Shown piece by piece: positions 8,278-17,359 of a DNA stretch of 64,000 nucleotides. Below the pieces are notes generated by a model. It ran no database searches. It saw nothing but the letters and a program-made list of their open reading frames with translations, and had not been told where the DNA came from. How positions within the stretch are numbered: position 1 is the stretch's first letter; each line of letters opens with the position of its first letter. The position numbers were made by a program, and so were the translations under genes. Location of the stretch: contig NZ_CANMSY010000004.1 of the NCBI RefSeq assembly GCF_947500705.1, positions 124,001 to 188,000 on the forward strand, in the 5' to 3' direction. Source of the stretch: an uncultured Brachybacterium sp. Lineage in GTDB: Bacteria; Actinomycetota; Actinomycetes; Actinomycetales; Dermabacteraceae.

Positions 8278-9573
8278 ATGTCGAACGCAGGATGGGGTGG
8301 GCCCGGCAACGGGCCGCAGGGCGGGGCATGGCAGCAAGGGGCTCCGCAGGGAGGGGCGCCACAGAGTGGCCAGCCGCAGCCCGGCGACGGGCAGCCCGCC
8401 AGCCCGTACGGTGCTCCCTCGCCCGCCCCCTGGCAGTCACCGCCCGCAGCCCCGCAGACTCCCGGCCAACCCCAGGGCCCGGGCGGTCCGGGCGGTCCCG
8501 GCCACCCCCACGGTCCCGGCGGCACCCAAGGCCCCGGCGGCCCGCAAGGCCCCGGCCACCCGCAGGGCCCGGGTGGCCCCGGCAGCTTCAGCCAGCAGCC
8601 CCCGCGCAGACGCCCCTGGGCGCTGATCGCCGTCGCGCTGGGCTGCGTGCTGGCGATGGTGCTCGTGGTCGGGGGCGGCATCACCTACCTCGTGCTGAGC
8701 CGCGATGGGGATGACTCCGCAATCACCGCCGACTCACCGGCAGATTCGCCGACCTCCGGTGCGGTGGAGTCCCCCACTCCTGCGGAGGCGAGCACGCCTT
8801 TCGAGGTGGTCGTGCCCTATGACCCGCCGACCGGCACCGTCGATGAGCTGTGGCAGGTCATGTCGGACAACCCGCTGACCGAGGGCACGTTGCCCACGCT
8901 CGGCACCTGCGACCTGCCCGCAACTCCGGTGGAGCCGAGCGTCGAGGAGCTGCAAGCCGTGCTGACCGCGGCCTCGACCTGCCTGAACCAGCTCTGGGCC
9001 ACGACGAGCTCTGACCGCGATCTGCCGTGGCTGAGCCCGAAGGTCGTCGTCTACACGCACCCGGATGTCCCCGCGGAAGCGGTCTGCGACTCCCAGTTCT
9101 CCGCAGACGCCCCCCGCATGTGCAACCTGGATTCCACGATCTACTGGCCCGTCGGCTACGGGACCGCCTCGGACCTCACCGATCCGGCGAACGTGCCTGG
9201 CGCCTACCTGTGGGACCTCGCCTACACCTATACGAACACCGCGAGCTGGAACAGCTCGCTGACGGTCTACTACGTGACCATGCGCGATGAGCTCGAGACC
9301 ACCGACCCGCAGCGCTTCGACGAGGCCTGGCGACGGTTCACCCTGCAGAGGTTGTGCCTCGCCTCCGCCGCATCGATGCAGTTCCCGACCGACGCCGAAC
9401 CCACTCCGGCGGTCCGGGAGATGCTCACCGATCCTGGCAACTGGTCCGAGGGCGAGCCTCCGGAGAACATCAGCCCCGAGTCCCGGTCCCTGTGGATCGA
9501 GCGCGGGTTCACCGCCCAGGGCGACCTCTCCGTCTGCAACTCCTGGGTGGCCGATCTCGAGCAGGTGAGCTGA
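8278..9573 (+). CDS. Membrane-anchored protein with degenerate zinc-metallopeptidase-like domain (copy 1)
   Basis: 431 residues from ATG 8278 behind GGGGAG. The first ~110 residues are Gly/Pro/Gln-rich low complexity. Then come basic residues (PRRRPWA) and one membrane helix ([19 protein letters not shown]), so the C-terminal ~290 residues should be outside the cell. The outer domain has paired Cys motifs ([37 protein letters not shown]) and IYWPVGYG. This order resembles the neutral zinc metallopeptidase (YpfJ) fold. Where that family has HExxH, however, the sequence is [11 protein letters not shown], so catalysis is unlikely. The relation is inferred by eye. It is the first of three tandem paralogues. 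Confidence 0.75.
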   Translation: MSNAGWGGPGNGPQGGAWQQGAPQGGAPQSGQPQPGDGQPASPYGAPSPAPWQSPPAAPQTPGQPQGPGGPGGPGHPHGPGGTQGPGGPQGPGHPQGPGGPGSFSQQPPRRRPWALIAVALGCVLAMVLVVGGGITYLVLSRDGDDSAITADSPADSPTSGAVESPTPAEASTPFEVVVPYDPPTGTVDELWQVMSDNPLTEGTLPTLGTCDLPATPVEPSVEELQAVLTAASTCLNQLWATTSSDRDLPWLSPKVVVYTHPDVPAEAVCDSQFSADAPRMCNLDSTIYWPVGYGTASDLTDPANVPGAYLWDLAYTYTNTASWNSSLTVYYVTMRDELETTDPQRFDEAWRRFTLQRLCLASAASMQFPTDAEPTPAVREMLTDPGNWSEGEPPENISPESRSLWIERGFTAQGDLSVCNSWVADLEQVS

Positions 9574-9709
9574 CCGTGTCGGCGGTCGGTGCCGCCCTCG
9601 CGAGGAGAACGAGATCCGTGGTGACAGCCGAGTGCGGTCCCCGCCCATCGCGCGGCCTGCGCGGATATCCTGCCAGCAGCAATGACGTGGCGGAAGCGAG
9701 GGGGAGCTG

Positions 9710-11005
9710 ATGTCCAGCGCAGGATGGGGTGGTCCCGGCAACGGTCAGCAAGGGCCAGATCAGCAGGGACAGAACCAGCAGGGACAGAACCATCCCGGAG
9801 GCTGGCAGGCGCCGCCGCCCCCGCCGCAGTCGGCGCCTCCCGCGATGGGCGCTCCGGGCTATGGCGGCACCGGGCAGCACGGACCCGCGGGCCCCGGCTA
9901 CGGCGGTCCTTCCGGCCCCGGCGGTCCTTCCGGTCCCGGCGGCCCCTATGGCCCCATGTGGTCTCACGGCCCTGGTGGCTTCGGCCAGCAGCCTCAGAAA
10001 AAGCGGCCGTGGGCGCTGATCACCGTGGCACTGGGCTGCGTGCTGGCGATGGTGCTCGTGGTGGGCGGCGGTATCACCTATCTCGTGCTCAGCCGCGGTG
10101 GGGAGGAGACCCCCGTCGCCTCCGATCCTCCGCCCGAGACCGATCCGGTGATCGACCCGGAGACCGATCCGGGCTCCGAGTCCCCGAGCCAGGACGTCAC
10201 CACTCCCCCAGAGGAGGAAGGCTCCGGCTTCGAGGTCGTCTCCCCGATCGACCTGCCGCCCGGCGATATCGACGACATGCGGGCAGTCCTGGAGGACAAC
10301 CCGCTGGTCCACGGCACGCTGCCGTCTCTGCCGGAGTGCGAGCTCCCCGACACTCCGATCTCCCCGACTCCCGAGCAGCTGCAGGCCGTGCTCAACGCCT
10401 CGTCCACCTGCCTGAACCGGATCTGGGCCACGGCGAGCTCGGACCGCGGGCTGCCCTGGGCGGGGCCTTCCGTCGTGGTCTACACCTACCCGGACATCCC
10501 TGCGGACTCCTCGTGCGATTCGAGCTTCGAAGAGGACTTCCCCCGGATGTGCAACCTCGACAACACGGTCTACTGGCCCATCGGCTACGGCACCGCGCTC
10601 GACTTCCCTGACGCGGCGGATGTCCCAGGGGCGTATCTGTGGGATCTCGCCTTCATCTACCAGAACGCTGTGGGCTGGCAGAGCTCGATGTCCATCTACT
10701 ACGGGACCATGCGGGACATGCTCGAGGACGGCAACGACGAGGAGCTCCTGAACGAGTCCTGGCGGCGCTACAGCCTGCAGATGCAGTGCGTGTCCTCGGC
10801 GGTCGCCATGCAGGTCCCCTCCGGGGCCGAGCCCACCCCGGCTCTGCGTGAGGCCCTCACCAAGCCCGAGAGCTGGGTCGAGGGTGAGCCTCCGTACAAC
10901 ATCTCCCCGGAGAACCGGGCGAAGTGGCTGGAGATCGGCTTCAGCTCTGGCGGCGACCTGTCCGCCTGCAACACCTGGTTGGCCGATGCCGAACAGGTGA
11001 GCTGA
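9710..11005 (+). CDS. Membrane-anchored protein with degenerate zinc-metallopeptidase-like domain (copy 2)
   Basis: 431 residues, the same length as copy 1 and clearly its closest relative. The start [14 protein letters not shown], the helix [20 protein letters not shown] and the outer motifs (SLPECELP, STCLNRIWATASSDRGLPW, PRMCNLDNTVYWPIGYG) all recur. The HExxH position reads YLWDLAFIYQN. An Asp/Glu/Pro-rich linker (~residues 125-175) separates the membrane helix from the folded domain. The upstream leader is also duplicated, which indicates a recent tandem duplication of gene plus control region. Confidence 0.75.
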   Translation: MSSAGWGGPGNGQQGPDQQGQNQQGQNHPGGWQAPPPPPQSAPPAMGAPGYGGTGQHGPAGPGYGGPSGPGGPSGPGGPYGPMWSHGPGGFGQQPQKKRPWALITVALGCVLAMVLVVGGGITYLVLSRGGEETPVASDPPPETDPVIDPETDPGSESPSQDVTTPPEEEGSGFEVVSPIDLPPGDIDDMRAVLEDNPLVHGTLPSLPECELPDTPISPTPEQLQAVLNASSTCLNRIWATASSDRGLPWAGPSVVVYTYPDIPADSSCDSSFEEDFPRMCNLDNTVYWPIGYGTALDFPDAADVPGAYLWDLAFIYQNAVGWQSSMSIYYGTMRDMLEDGNDEELLNESWRRYSLQMQCVSSAVAMQVPSGAEPTPALREALTKPESWVEGEPPYNISPENRAKWLEIGFSSGGDLSACNTWLADAEQVS

Positions 11006-11035
11006 GCAAGGATCAGAGAGTCCGGCGGCAGGAGG

Positions 11036-12385
11036 ATGATGAGCAGCAGGGCCGACGGGATCGATCCCTCCGACGAGCCCGACGACGCCACCACCGTGCA
11101 GCGCCCCGCCTTCCCGGGCCATGGCACCACGGCGGGCTCTGCTCCGGCGCCGGCCCCTGGTGGCGGGGCCCCGCGCCCAGTGTCGTCGGACGTCATCGCG
11201 CGTGCCCCCTTCGGCCGCGACCTGATCCCCGATCACGCGCCGATCCAGCGCTTCGACCAGCGCCCACGGTTCGAGACCCCGCCACCGCAGCAGGCGACAG
11301 CGCAGGCCGCCCCACCTGCCTCCTCGCCCGGCGCCCCCTCGACCCCGCAGCCCCCTCCACCGCACGCAGCACACCCACCCCCGCCTCCCCACACACCACC
11401 ACCGCCACCACCCGGGATCGACGCCACCACCGGGCCCGGACCCCGCAGGCTGCTGATACCGGCGCTCGCCTTCGGCTGCGCGATGCTCCTGCTGCTGGGG
11501 ATCGGGGGCGGTCTCACCGCTCTGTGGCTCACCGGTCCTCGTCAACTGCCCTCTCCTGCGGCGAGCGCCGAGCCCGCCACCGCAGCGGAGGAGACCGAGC
11601 CGGGTATCTGGCAGCCGCTCGAGCCCGGGCAGGTGCCGACCGGCACCGCGGACGAGCTGCAGCAGGTCCTCGCCGAGAACCCGCTGCTCGAGGCGCGACT
11701 GCCGGTCCCGGCGCGATGCTCGCTGCCCGCGACCGAGGGTGGCGCGGTGCCTGCCGCGGAGCTGCCGGCCTATCTCGAGGCGGGCGCCGAATGCCTCGGC
11801 GCCGCCTGGGGTGAGGCGCTGGCGCCGACGGGCATCGACTTCGATGCGCCTGCGGTGGTCGTCCACACCGCGGAGGGACCGCCGAGCGAGACCGCCTGCC
11901 CGGCCGCGGCCTTCACCGGCTCGGCGCCGGTGATCTGCCATGACGACAACACGCTCTACTGGCCCGCCGACTGGGACCCCGGCTTCTCCCATACCTCTGC
12001 GGAGGAGGCGCCGCAGCTGTACCTGTGGCACCTCTCGTACTCGTACACGGTGTTCGTGCTGGCCTCCGCCTCGCTGGACGGCTACTACGGTGCGCTGCTG
12101 CTCGAGCTGGCCGACGATCCGGGCCGCGCCGACGAGGCCCAGCGGCGCTGGGCGCTGCAGATCTCCTGCCTGTCCTCGGCGGCGGCCTTCCAGATGCCGC
12201 AGGGGGTGCGACCCACCGGTCGGGTGGAGGAGTTCATCAGCTCGGTCGAGGCGCAGGGCGAACCGGTCATCGCCGGTGATCCCGCCCAGGAGTCGCGAGC
12301 CGCCTGGGTGGGCACTGGACGGGACAGCCGCGGGTTCCTCGGCGAGTGCTCCGCCTGGAACGCCGACGCCGCCCCCGTGGCGTGA
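11036..12385 (+). CDS. Membrane-anchored protein with degenerate zinc-metallopeptidase-like domain (copy 3)
   Basis: 449 residues, a more diverged third paralogue 30 bases after copy 2. The N-terminal ~130 residues are Pro/Ala-rich cytoplasmic sequence. The membrane helix is LLIPALAFGCAMLLLLGIGGG. The outer domain keeps the frame (RCSLPATEGG, AECLGAAWG, TACPAAAF, VICHDDNTLYWP, ISCLSSAAAF, GECSAWNADA), and the would-be catalytic helix reads YLWHLSYSYTV. Adjacent ATGs lie at 11036 and 11039. GGAGG touches the first, so the second may be used. Its close spacing suggests co-transcription with copy 2. Confidence 0.72.
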   Translation: MMSSRADGIDPSDEPDDATTVQRPAFPGHGTTAGSAPAPAPGGGAPRPVSSDVIARAPFGRDLIPDHAPIQRFDQRPRFETPPPQQATAQAAPPASSPGAPSTPQPPPPHAAHPPPPPHTPPPPPPGIDATTGPGPRRLLIPALAFGCAMLLLLGIGGGLTALWLTGPRQLPSPAASAEPATAAEETEPGIWQPLEPGQVPTGTADELQQVLAENPLLEARLPVPARCSLPATEGGAVPAAELPAYLEAGAECLGAAWGEALAPTGIDFDAPAVVVHTAEGPPSETACPAAAFTGSAPVICHDDNTLYWPADWDPGFSHTSAEEAPQLYLWHLSYSYTVFVLASASLDGYYGALLLELADDPGRADEAQRRWALQISCLSSAAAFQMPQGVRPTGRVEEFISSVEAQGEPVIAGDPAQESRAAWVGTGRDSRGFLGECSAWNADAAPVA

Positions 12386-12455
12386 TCAGAACGATCGGCC
12401 CTCGAGCCTGCGCCCGCCACCCGGCCACCGCTCCGATAGATCCGACACGCCGGGA

Positions 12456-12486
12456 TTGGTAGCTATTCGACCAAATCGGGCATACT
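12456..12486 (+). promoter_or_regulatory. Inverted repeat and possible promoter before the 12.6-21.1 kb cluster
   Basis: TTGGT (12456-12460) and ACCAA (12470-12474) form an inverted repeat. CATACT (12481-12486) resembles a -10 box, and TTGGTA at 12456 would be a -35 at a long 19-base spacing. The segment is AT-rich for this window and sits 86 bases before the first start codon. Confidence 0.4.
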
Positions 12487-12571
12487 GTGGTGTGCGTCAC
12501 AGTTCGTAGGGTCCACCTCGTCGTCGAGGTCGGCCCCGCGGTCCCGTTTGCTGCACTCCTGGGGGAGAGCA

Positions 12572-13675
12572 ATGGCCACCGAACCTCTGAAGCGTCTGCT
12601 CATCCGCTCGATCGGAGCTGCCTCTCCGCAGGATGCCGCCCAGGTCGCACTCGGCCTGGGCGTCACGGTCCCGGCCATGCTCAGAGCGTTCTATCAGGCA
12701 CCGTCCACGCTGGCGGACGAGCTCCCCGAGCCCACCGCCGTCGCCATCGCCGAGGTGCTGAGCTCCCTGGGCTGCGAGGTCGAGGTCGTCGACCAGGACG
12801 GTCCGCCACCGGCGCCGGGGCCCCTGCTCGACGTGGCGGTCCGAGTCCTCGACGAGAGCCGCTTCGAGCTGATCGTCGCTGCGGCCGCCGCGTTCCTCGG
12901 CTGCCCCGACGAGGACACCCGTCGGCTGCTGCTCGCCTCCCCACCCGTCCTCATCGGACAGGTGAGCCCTGCCACCGTCGAGGCCCTGCGTCGACGCCTC
13001 GGGGCAGGTGCGGAGGTCATCACCTCGGACCCCGCCGCGGCCCGTTACGACCTGCTGCTCGGCGACTGCCCGGCCCCGGTCCGCGCCCGCCTCCTGACCG
13101 ACCTCCGTGCCCGCGGGATCGACTCCTCCCCCACCGGGCCCTGGCTCGTGCGCGACCTCACCAAGCAGCAGGCGGACAGCATCTGGGACGCGCACCGCCG
13201 CGTCCCCACACTCCGGCTCGCCAACCAGGATTTCTACCGTTTCGAGGTGGTCCTCGACGGCGGGCACCCCGACGACGCGGCCATCACCGCCCTCGCGTCG
13301 GCCGGGATCCCGGCGGACGTCGTCCCCCGGCTGTTCGACGCGCTGCCGATCATCGTCGCCGACGAGCTGCCAGTACCGGAGGCGAAGCGCCTCCTGGCTG
13401 CGCTGGCGGCCGCTGGACTCGAAGCCCATGCGGCGCTCACGACGTTCCTGCAGCTCAGCGTGCACATCACCGACTGGAGCTCCCCTCCCCCGGCACGGGC
13501 CGCACTGGTCGCCGTCGGCATCTCGGACCCGCCGACGGCACCCCCCTTCGCCGTGGGCCCGTGGCCCGAGCTCACCGCCCGCCTGGTGCGCGGAATGCTC
13601 CTGCGCGCCGGCGCCGAGGCCGACCTCGCCGATCCCGACCTCGCCGATCCCGCACTGCTCGACGCGAGCCGGTGA
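12572..13675 (+). CDS. Protein with five ribosomal L7/L12-like repeats
   Basis: 367 residues from ATG 12572 behind GGGGGAGAG. It is built of about five repeats of 60-70 residues, starting near residues 7, 85, 152, 218 and 290. Each has a hydrophobic strand, a helix, a V-x-P or A-x-P turn and a second helix ending in LGCEVEV, LGAGAEVI or AGLEAHA. The pattern (helix, P-x-hh, EA-x-x-L-x-x-L-x-x-x-G-h-x-h) is that of the L7/L12 C-terminal domain. There are no signal or membrane segments. Its stop overlaps the start of the TPR gene by one base (TGATG). It is the first gene of the cluster. Its role is unknown; the repeats suggest a binding scaffold. Confidence 0.75.
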   Translation: MATEPLKRLLIRSIGAASPQDAAQVALGLGVTVPAMLRAFYQAPSTLADELPEPTAVAIAEVLSSLGCEVEVVDQDGPPPAPGPLLDVAVRVLDESRFELIVAAAAAFLGCPDEDTRRLLLASPPVLIGQVSPATVEALRRRLGAGAEVITSDPAAARYDLLLGDCPAPVRARLLTDLRARGIDSSPTGPWLVRDLTKQQADSIWDAHRRVPTLRLANQDFYRFEVVLDGGHPDDAAITALASAGIPADVVPRLFDALPIIVADELPVPEAKRLLAALAAAGLEAHAALTTFLQLSVHITDWSSPPPARAALVAVGISDPPTAPPFAVGPWPELTARLVRGMLLRAGAEADLADPDLADPALLDASR

Positions 13676-14244
13676 TGATGATGGTCCCCACGCTCACAGA
13701 CGGCGCCGCCCGGCACCTGGGCATCGCCGAGGCCGGCAAGCTCGCCGCGCTGGCCGACGAGCACGACGAAGCGCTCCGCCACTACCGCGAGGCGCTCCGG
13801 ATGGCGGTCGCCGCCGGCGCTCCCGAGGTGTTCTTCCGCCACTACACCCAGTGCGTGCTCGAATCGCTCGAGCGCACCGGCTCCTATGCCGAGGTGATCG
13901 AGTACTGCGAACGCGCGGATCAGCACTATCGCGGAGTCGAGCACCTCACCGCCTTCCAGCGTCGCGACCACGGCGCGATGCTGGAACGCCTCGGCTCGGT
14001 CCTCGCGAAATCCGGCCGGCCCGACGAGTCCCTCCTCCTCCTGAACCGCGCCCTCGACCTCGCCGGCGCGACAGCACTGCCGTTGGCCGCCGCCCTCGCC
14101 GACTGGCTGCGCCGCGGACTCACCGTCGACCCCCGGCGCCTCACCGAGCTGCAGGAGAGGCACCACTACTTCACCGTGCGGCCGGACCTGGTGAATCCGA
14201 CCATCGCCACCGCGCTCCCCACCTCCCTCCCCCGCTCCCGCTAA
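13675..14244 (+). CDS. TPR-like repeat protein
   Basis: 189 residues, all-helical, with tetratricopeptide-like pairs: residues ~17-45 (KLAALADEHDEALRHYREAL), ~55-85 (CVLESLERTGSYAEVIEYCE) and ~100-130 (LERLGSVLAKSGRPDESLLL). There are three ATG codons in a row at 13675-13683. The first overlaps the previous stop, giving translational coupling. There is no signal peptide. As a TPR protein between a repeat scaffold and the AEAQ-family genes it is probably an assembly or adaptor subunit, which is inference. Confidence 0.75.
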   Translation: MMMVPTLTDGAARHLGIAEAGKLAALADEHDEALRHYREALRMAVAAGAPEVFFRHYTQCVLESLERTGSYAEVIEYCERADQHYRGVEHLTAFQRRDHGAMLERLGSVLAKSGRPDESLLLLNRALDLAGATALPLAAALADWLRRGLTVDPRRLTELQERHHYFTVRPDLVNPTIATALPTSLPRSR

Positions 14245-14281
14245 TCCCGACCCCCGGGCCGGCCCTCAGAGAGGACGCCCC

Positions 14282-16069
14282 ATGCCCGACCTAGAATCCA
14301 TGACCCCAGGCCAGATCCTGGCCGACGCCAGCGTCGCCGACTTCATCACCTCGCTCGGCCTCGGGATCGCCGAGGCCCAGACGGCGCTGGACGCCAACTC
14401 GGTGAACCAGCTGCCCGAGTTCGTGAAGCCGATCCCTTCCCTGGGCGGCAAGTCGCTGTTCGAGCTCGGCCTCTCGCCGGCGTTCTACCACTACCAGCAC
14501 GCCGACCTGACCTGCTCGCTCCAGCTCACCCTCAAGGTGGGCAACACCCTCAACGTCGGCGTCGGACTGAACGGCTCCTACGGGGCCGGCGGCACGAGCA
14601 CCTCCGAGGAGTCCGCCACGGAGACCGAGACCGAGACCGGCACGTCCTCCTCGACCACCGAGCGCAGCGCCCAGCTCGAGGTCCGCTCCACCTCGACCGG
14701 CAACCTGGCCGTCGGCGGACGCTCCTTCGCGCTCACCGGCCCGGATGCACTGGCCCGCATCCGTGCGCTCCAGGAGTCCGTGACCGCCGACGCTGCCGCC
14801 GACGTCCCCCGGGTGCTCTACGAGGCACCTCGCGATACGTTCGCGATCAGCACCGATGCTCCGAGCGAACGGGTCGTGACCACCGACCGCACCGTCGCCT
14901 TCGTCGGCATGGGATTCGCGCGCGGACTGATCCGCATCGACGCCAACGCGGACACCTCCTACCGGCTCCACGACACCCTCACCGTCGACACCACCGCGCA
15001 GGCCGATCTCGACGCCTACGCGACCCACGTCGCCGCCCGCATCCAGGCGGAACCCGGCTTCGAAGCCGTCGCATCGACGCTCACGACCCCCCTGGGTCGC
15101 GTCCATTTCCGGACGGGTCGGCACAACATCGAGCAGTTCACCGCCGAGGGAGCGCCCCGCAACGACGTCGCCCGGGAGGCCCTCGAGGGGATCGCCCGGA
15201 TGAGCCAGGTCCTCGGCGTCCGCCTGGACGTCATCGGCCACACCGATGCCCAGCCCTACTCCGGAGGGCGTGCGGTCTCCGACGCCTCCAACCTGGCCCT
15301 CGGGCAGCGCCGGGCCGAGGAGGTGCGGGACGCACTGATCTCCTACGGCGCCCCCGCCGGGAACCTCACCGTCACCTCCGACGGCGTGGCAGGTGCCCGC
15401 GCTGCCCGCGGGCCCGCTGACCAGGTCCGCTGGCGCAATGTCGACGTCCTGCTCTCACCACGCGTCAGATTCGTCGTGGTCCGCGCGATGTCAGGGGCGG
15501 CGACCCTCTCAGGCGTCACCCCCTCGAACCTCACCCCGCCCTGGGGAACGGGCAATGCGTGGATCCATCTGTTCCGTCCCCAGACGCTGCCCCTGACCGG
15601 CACGCAGGTGACCATCGACGGCACCGTCTTCCCGCTCTCCGGCGCCCCCGGAGGCGGCGCGGCCTCGGGATCCGCCGAGGCCTACGCCCACAACCTGGCC
15701 GCGCTGATCGGCGCGAACACGACGGTGGACTACACCGCCTCCGCGGACGCGAACGTGGTCACCGTCTACCGCAAGAGCTCGCCGTTCACGCTCACGCTCT
15801 ACACCACCGAGTCGCGCGAGATGTCCCTCTCCGGTACGGAGGATGTCACCGTCACCCGCCAGTTCACCCGGACCAGCACGTCCTCGAACGAGAGCACCGC
15901 GAACAGCAACTCGACGGTGGCCTTCGGTGCCACCCTCGATGTGCGCTACAGCCGGCAGTTCGAGTCCACGATCACCGGCAACTCGTCGATCACGGCCCGG
16001 CTGGTCTCGATCCCGGCACCGCCCCAGTTCCTGGAGACCATCCAGGACTATCTGCACCAGGACGACTGA
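14282..16069 (+). CDS. AEAQ-family protein with internal OmpA-like domain
   Basis: 595 residues, the largest member of the cluster. Block A is near residues 18-42 (LGLGIAEAQTALDANSV), block B near 58-88 (LFELGLSPAFYHYQHADL) and block C at the end (STITGNSSITARLVSIPAPP). A Ser/Thr/Glu-rich segment lies at ~100-140. An OmpA/MotB-like domain spans ~255-400, with VIGHTDAQPYSGG, LALGQRRAEEVRDAL and the following YGAPAGNLTVTSDG matching the peptidoglycan-binding fold. A further β-rich region (~400-560) precedes block C. No signal peptide or membrane helix is visible, which is unusual for an OmpA-like protein. The function is unknown. Confidence 0.8.
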   Translation: MPDLESMTPGQILADASVADFITSLGLGIAEAQTALDANSVNQLPEFVKPIPSLGGKSLFELGLSPAFYHYQHADLTCSLQLTLKVGNTLNVGVGLNGSYGAGGTSTSEESATETETETGTSSSTTERSAQLEVRSTSTGNLAVGGRSFALTGPDALARIRALQESVTADAAADVPRVLYEAPRDTFAISTDAPSERVVTTDRTVAFVGMGFARGLIRIDANADTSYRLHDTLTVDTTAQADLDAYATHVAARIQAEPGFEAVASTLTTPLGRVHFRTGRHNIEQFTAEGAPRNDVAREALEGIARMSQVLGVRLDVIGHTDAQPYSGGRAVSDASNLALGQRRAEEVRDALISYGAPAGNLTVTSDGVAGARAARGPADQVRWRNVDVLLSPRVRFVVVRAMSGAATLSGVTPSNLTPPWGTGNAWIHLFRPQTLPLTGTQVTIDGTVFPLSGAPGGGAASGSAEAYAHNLAALIGANTTVDYTASADANVVTVYRKSSPFTLTLYTTESREMSLSGTEDVTVTRQFTRTSTSSNESTANSNSTVAFGATLDVRYSRQFESTITGNSSITARLVSIPAPPQFLETIQDYLHQDD

Positions 16070-16070
16070 C

Positions 16071-16535
16071 ATGTCCGAGACGGTCACGGTCACCACGCAG
16101 CTGCTCCAGGCACCTCTGCCCTCCATCGTGGAGCAGCTGGGGGTCTCGATCGCCCGTGCCCAGTTCGCCCTGGACACGAACTCCATCGAGCTGGCCAAGG
16201 AGCTCGCCACCACCGAGATCGAGGTGGGCGAGGAGCAGTACAGCCTGCTCACGCTCGGCTTCCTGCCCAGCTTCTATGCGTTCACCGAGGCCACCGTTGA
16301 GGCACGGCTCAGCTTCTCCATGACGGAGACCACCGAGTTCAGCATCGAGGCGGGCGTCCAGGCGAGGGTCAACGTGGGCATCGCGATGGTCGCGGCGTCG
16401 GTGAACGTCGGCTACGCGCGCAAGTTCTCGGTCTCCGCCGAGGGGCAGTCGTCACTCGCGGCACGCCTGGTCTCCCTCCCGCCACCTGAGGGGCTGCTCG
16501 AGCTGATGCGCAGCCACTACCCGCCACCTGAGTGA
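16071..16535 (+). CDS. AEAQ-family protein, minimal form
   Basis: 154 residues, the shortest member and a useful picture of the core unit. Block A is at ~14-42 (LGVSIARAQFALDTNSIELA), block B at ~57-85 (YSLLTLGFLPSFYAFTEA), then a β-strand pair of alternating small residues (SMTETTEFSIEAGVQARVNV) and block C at ~115-150 (KFSVSAEGQSSLAARLVSLP). It starts at ATG 16071, one base after the previous stop codon. No export signal. It ends 11 bases before the next start. Confidence 0.8.
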   Translation: MSETVTVTTQLLQAPLPSIVEQLGVSIARAQFALDTNSIELAKELATTEIEVGEEQYSLLTLGFLPSFYAFTEATVEARLSFSMTETTEFSIEAGVQARVNVGIAMVAASVNVGYARKFSVSAEGQSSLAARLVSLPPPEGLLELMRSHYPPPE

Positions 16536-16546
16536 AGGAATCCGCC

Positions 16547-17347
16547 ATGTCCATCGGTCAAGAACTGCTGAACGTCCCCATGGGGGACATGATCCGGCAG
16601 ATGGCGTTCGCCATCGCCGACGGTCAGGCGGCGCTGGACGCCTCCTCGATCAACACCGCCGAGATGATGGGCGGCCTGACCACCGTCTACGACGAGACGG
16701 GCACGGTCACGTTCGACGACTCCCGCGTCTTCTTCGGCTACGAGTACATGAACCTCCCGGACGCGCTCGCGTACGCCGCCGTCGACGATGCCCTCACCGG
16801 CACGCTCGACGTCCAGGAGACGCTGAAACTCACCGAGTTCGTCGAGGACGCCATCGCCGCGCTCCCCGGGGGCAAGATATTCGACGATCTCACTCCGGAA
16901 GAGCGGGAGCGCCGGATCCGCGTCCCGGTGCGCCACTCGATGATGGAGCTCGGCTTCACCCCGACGTTCTACCAGTTCGTCGACACGATCATCGAGGTGA
17001 AGATCGCCATCAAGATCACCCGCACCCACGAGTATGGCTACGGCCGCAGCACGACCTCAGGGACGCAGTCCTCGCGCAGCGGCCGATCCGGCTTCCTGGG
17101 CCTGTTCGGGGACCGGACCAAGGAGTCCGCCGTGACCACCAGCCAGGTCGACGCGTCGTACTCCTCGAAGTACTCGTACTCCGCCGAGGGCGCCTCCATC
17201 CTGCGCACGAAGATCGCGCCGGTGCCGACACCGCCCGTGCTCGAGGACCGGATCCGGTCGTTCATGGAGACCGAGGAGGAGATGCGCCGCATAAAAATCG
17301 ACGCCGAGCGCGCGCTGCTGCCCGAATACACCGACCCCGACGCCTGA
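16547..17347 (+). CDS. AEAQ-family protein
   Basis: 266 residues from ATG 16547, with GAAGGAA ten bases upstream. A GTG at 16532 overlapping the previous gene is the alternative. Block A reads MAFAIADGQAALDASSI (~residues 15-31). An extra ~85-residue insert follows with an acidic, aromatic stretch. Block B is MELGFTPTFYQFVDTIIEVK (~131-155) and block C is KYSYSAEGASILRTKIAPVP (~208-235). A Ser/Arg/Gly-rich linker lies between B and C. It is very close to the next gene in blocks B and C, so they are recent paralogues. Confidence 0.8.
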   Translation: MSIGQELLNVPMGDMIRQMAFAIADGQAALDASSINTAEMMGGLTTVYDETGTVTFDDSRVFFGYEYMNLPDALAYAAVDDALTGTLDVQETLKLTEFVEDAIAALPGGKIFDDLTPEERERRIRVPVRHSMMELGFTPTFYQFVDTIIEVKIAIKITRTHEYGYGRSTTSGTQSSRSGRSGFLGLFGDRTKESAVTTSQVDASYSSKYSYSAEGASILRTKIAPVPTPPVLEDRIRSFMETEEEMRRIKIDAERALLPEYTDPDA

Positions 17348-17359
17348 GCGAGGTGCACC

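Noticed and set aside
9509-12031. An 840-codon minus-strand frame opposite the second and third paralogous membrane proteins.
   Set aside because: The plus-strand genes show homology to each other, ribosome sites and membrane helices. The minus frame is Arg/Gly-rich and has no supporting feature.
8278-12385. Calling the three paralogues active zinc proteases.
   Set aside because: The HExxH motif is absent from all three.
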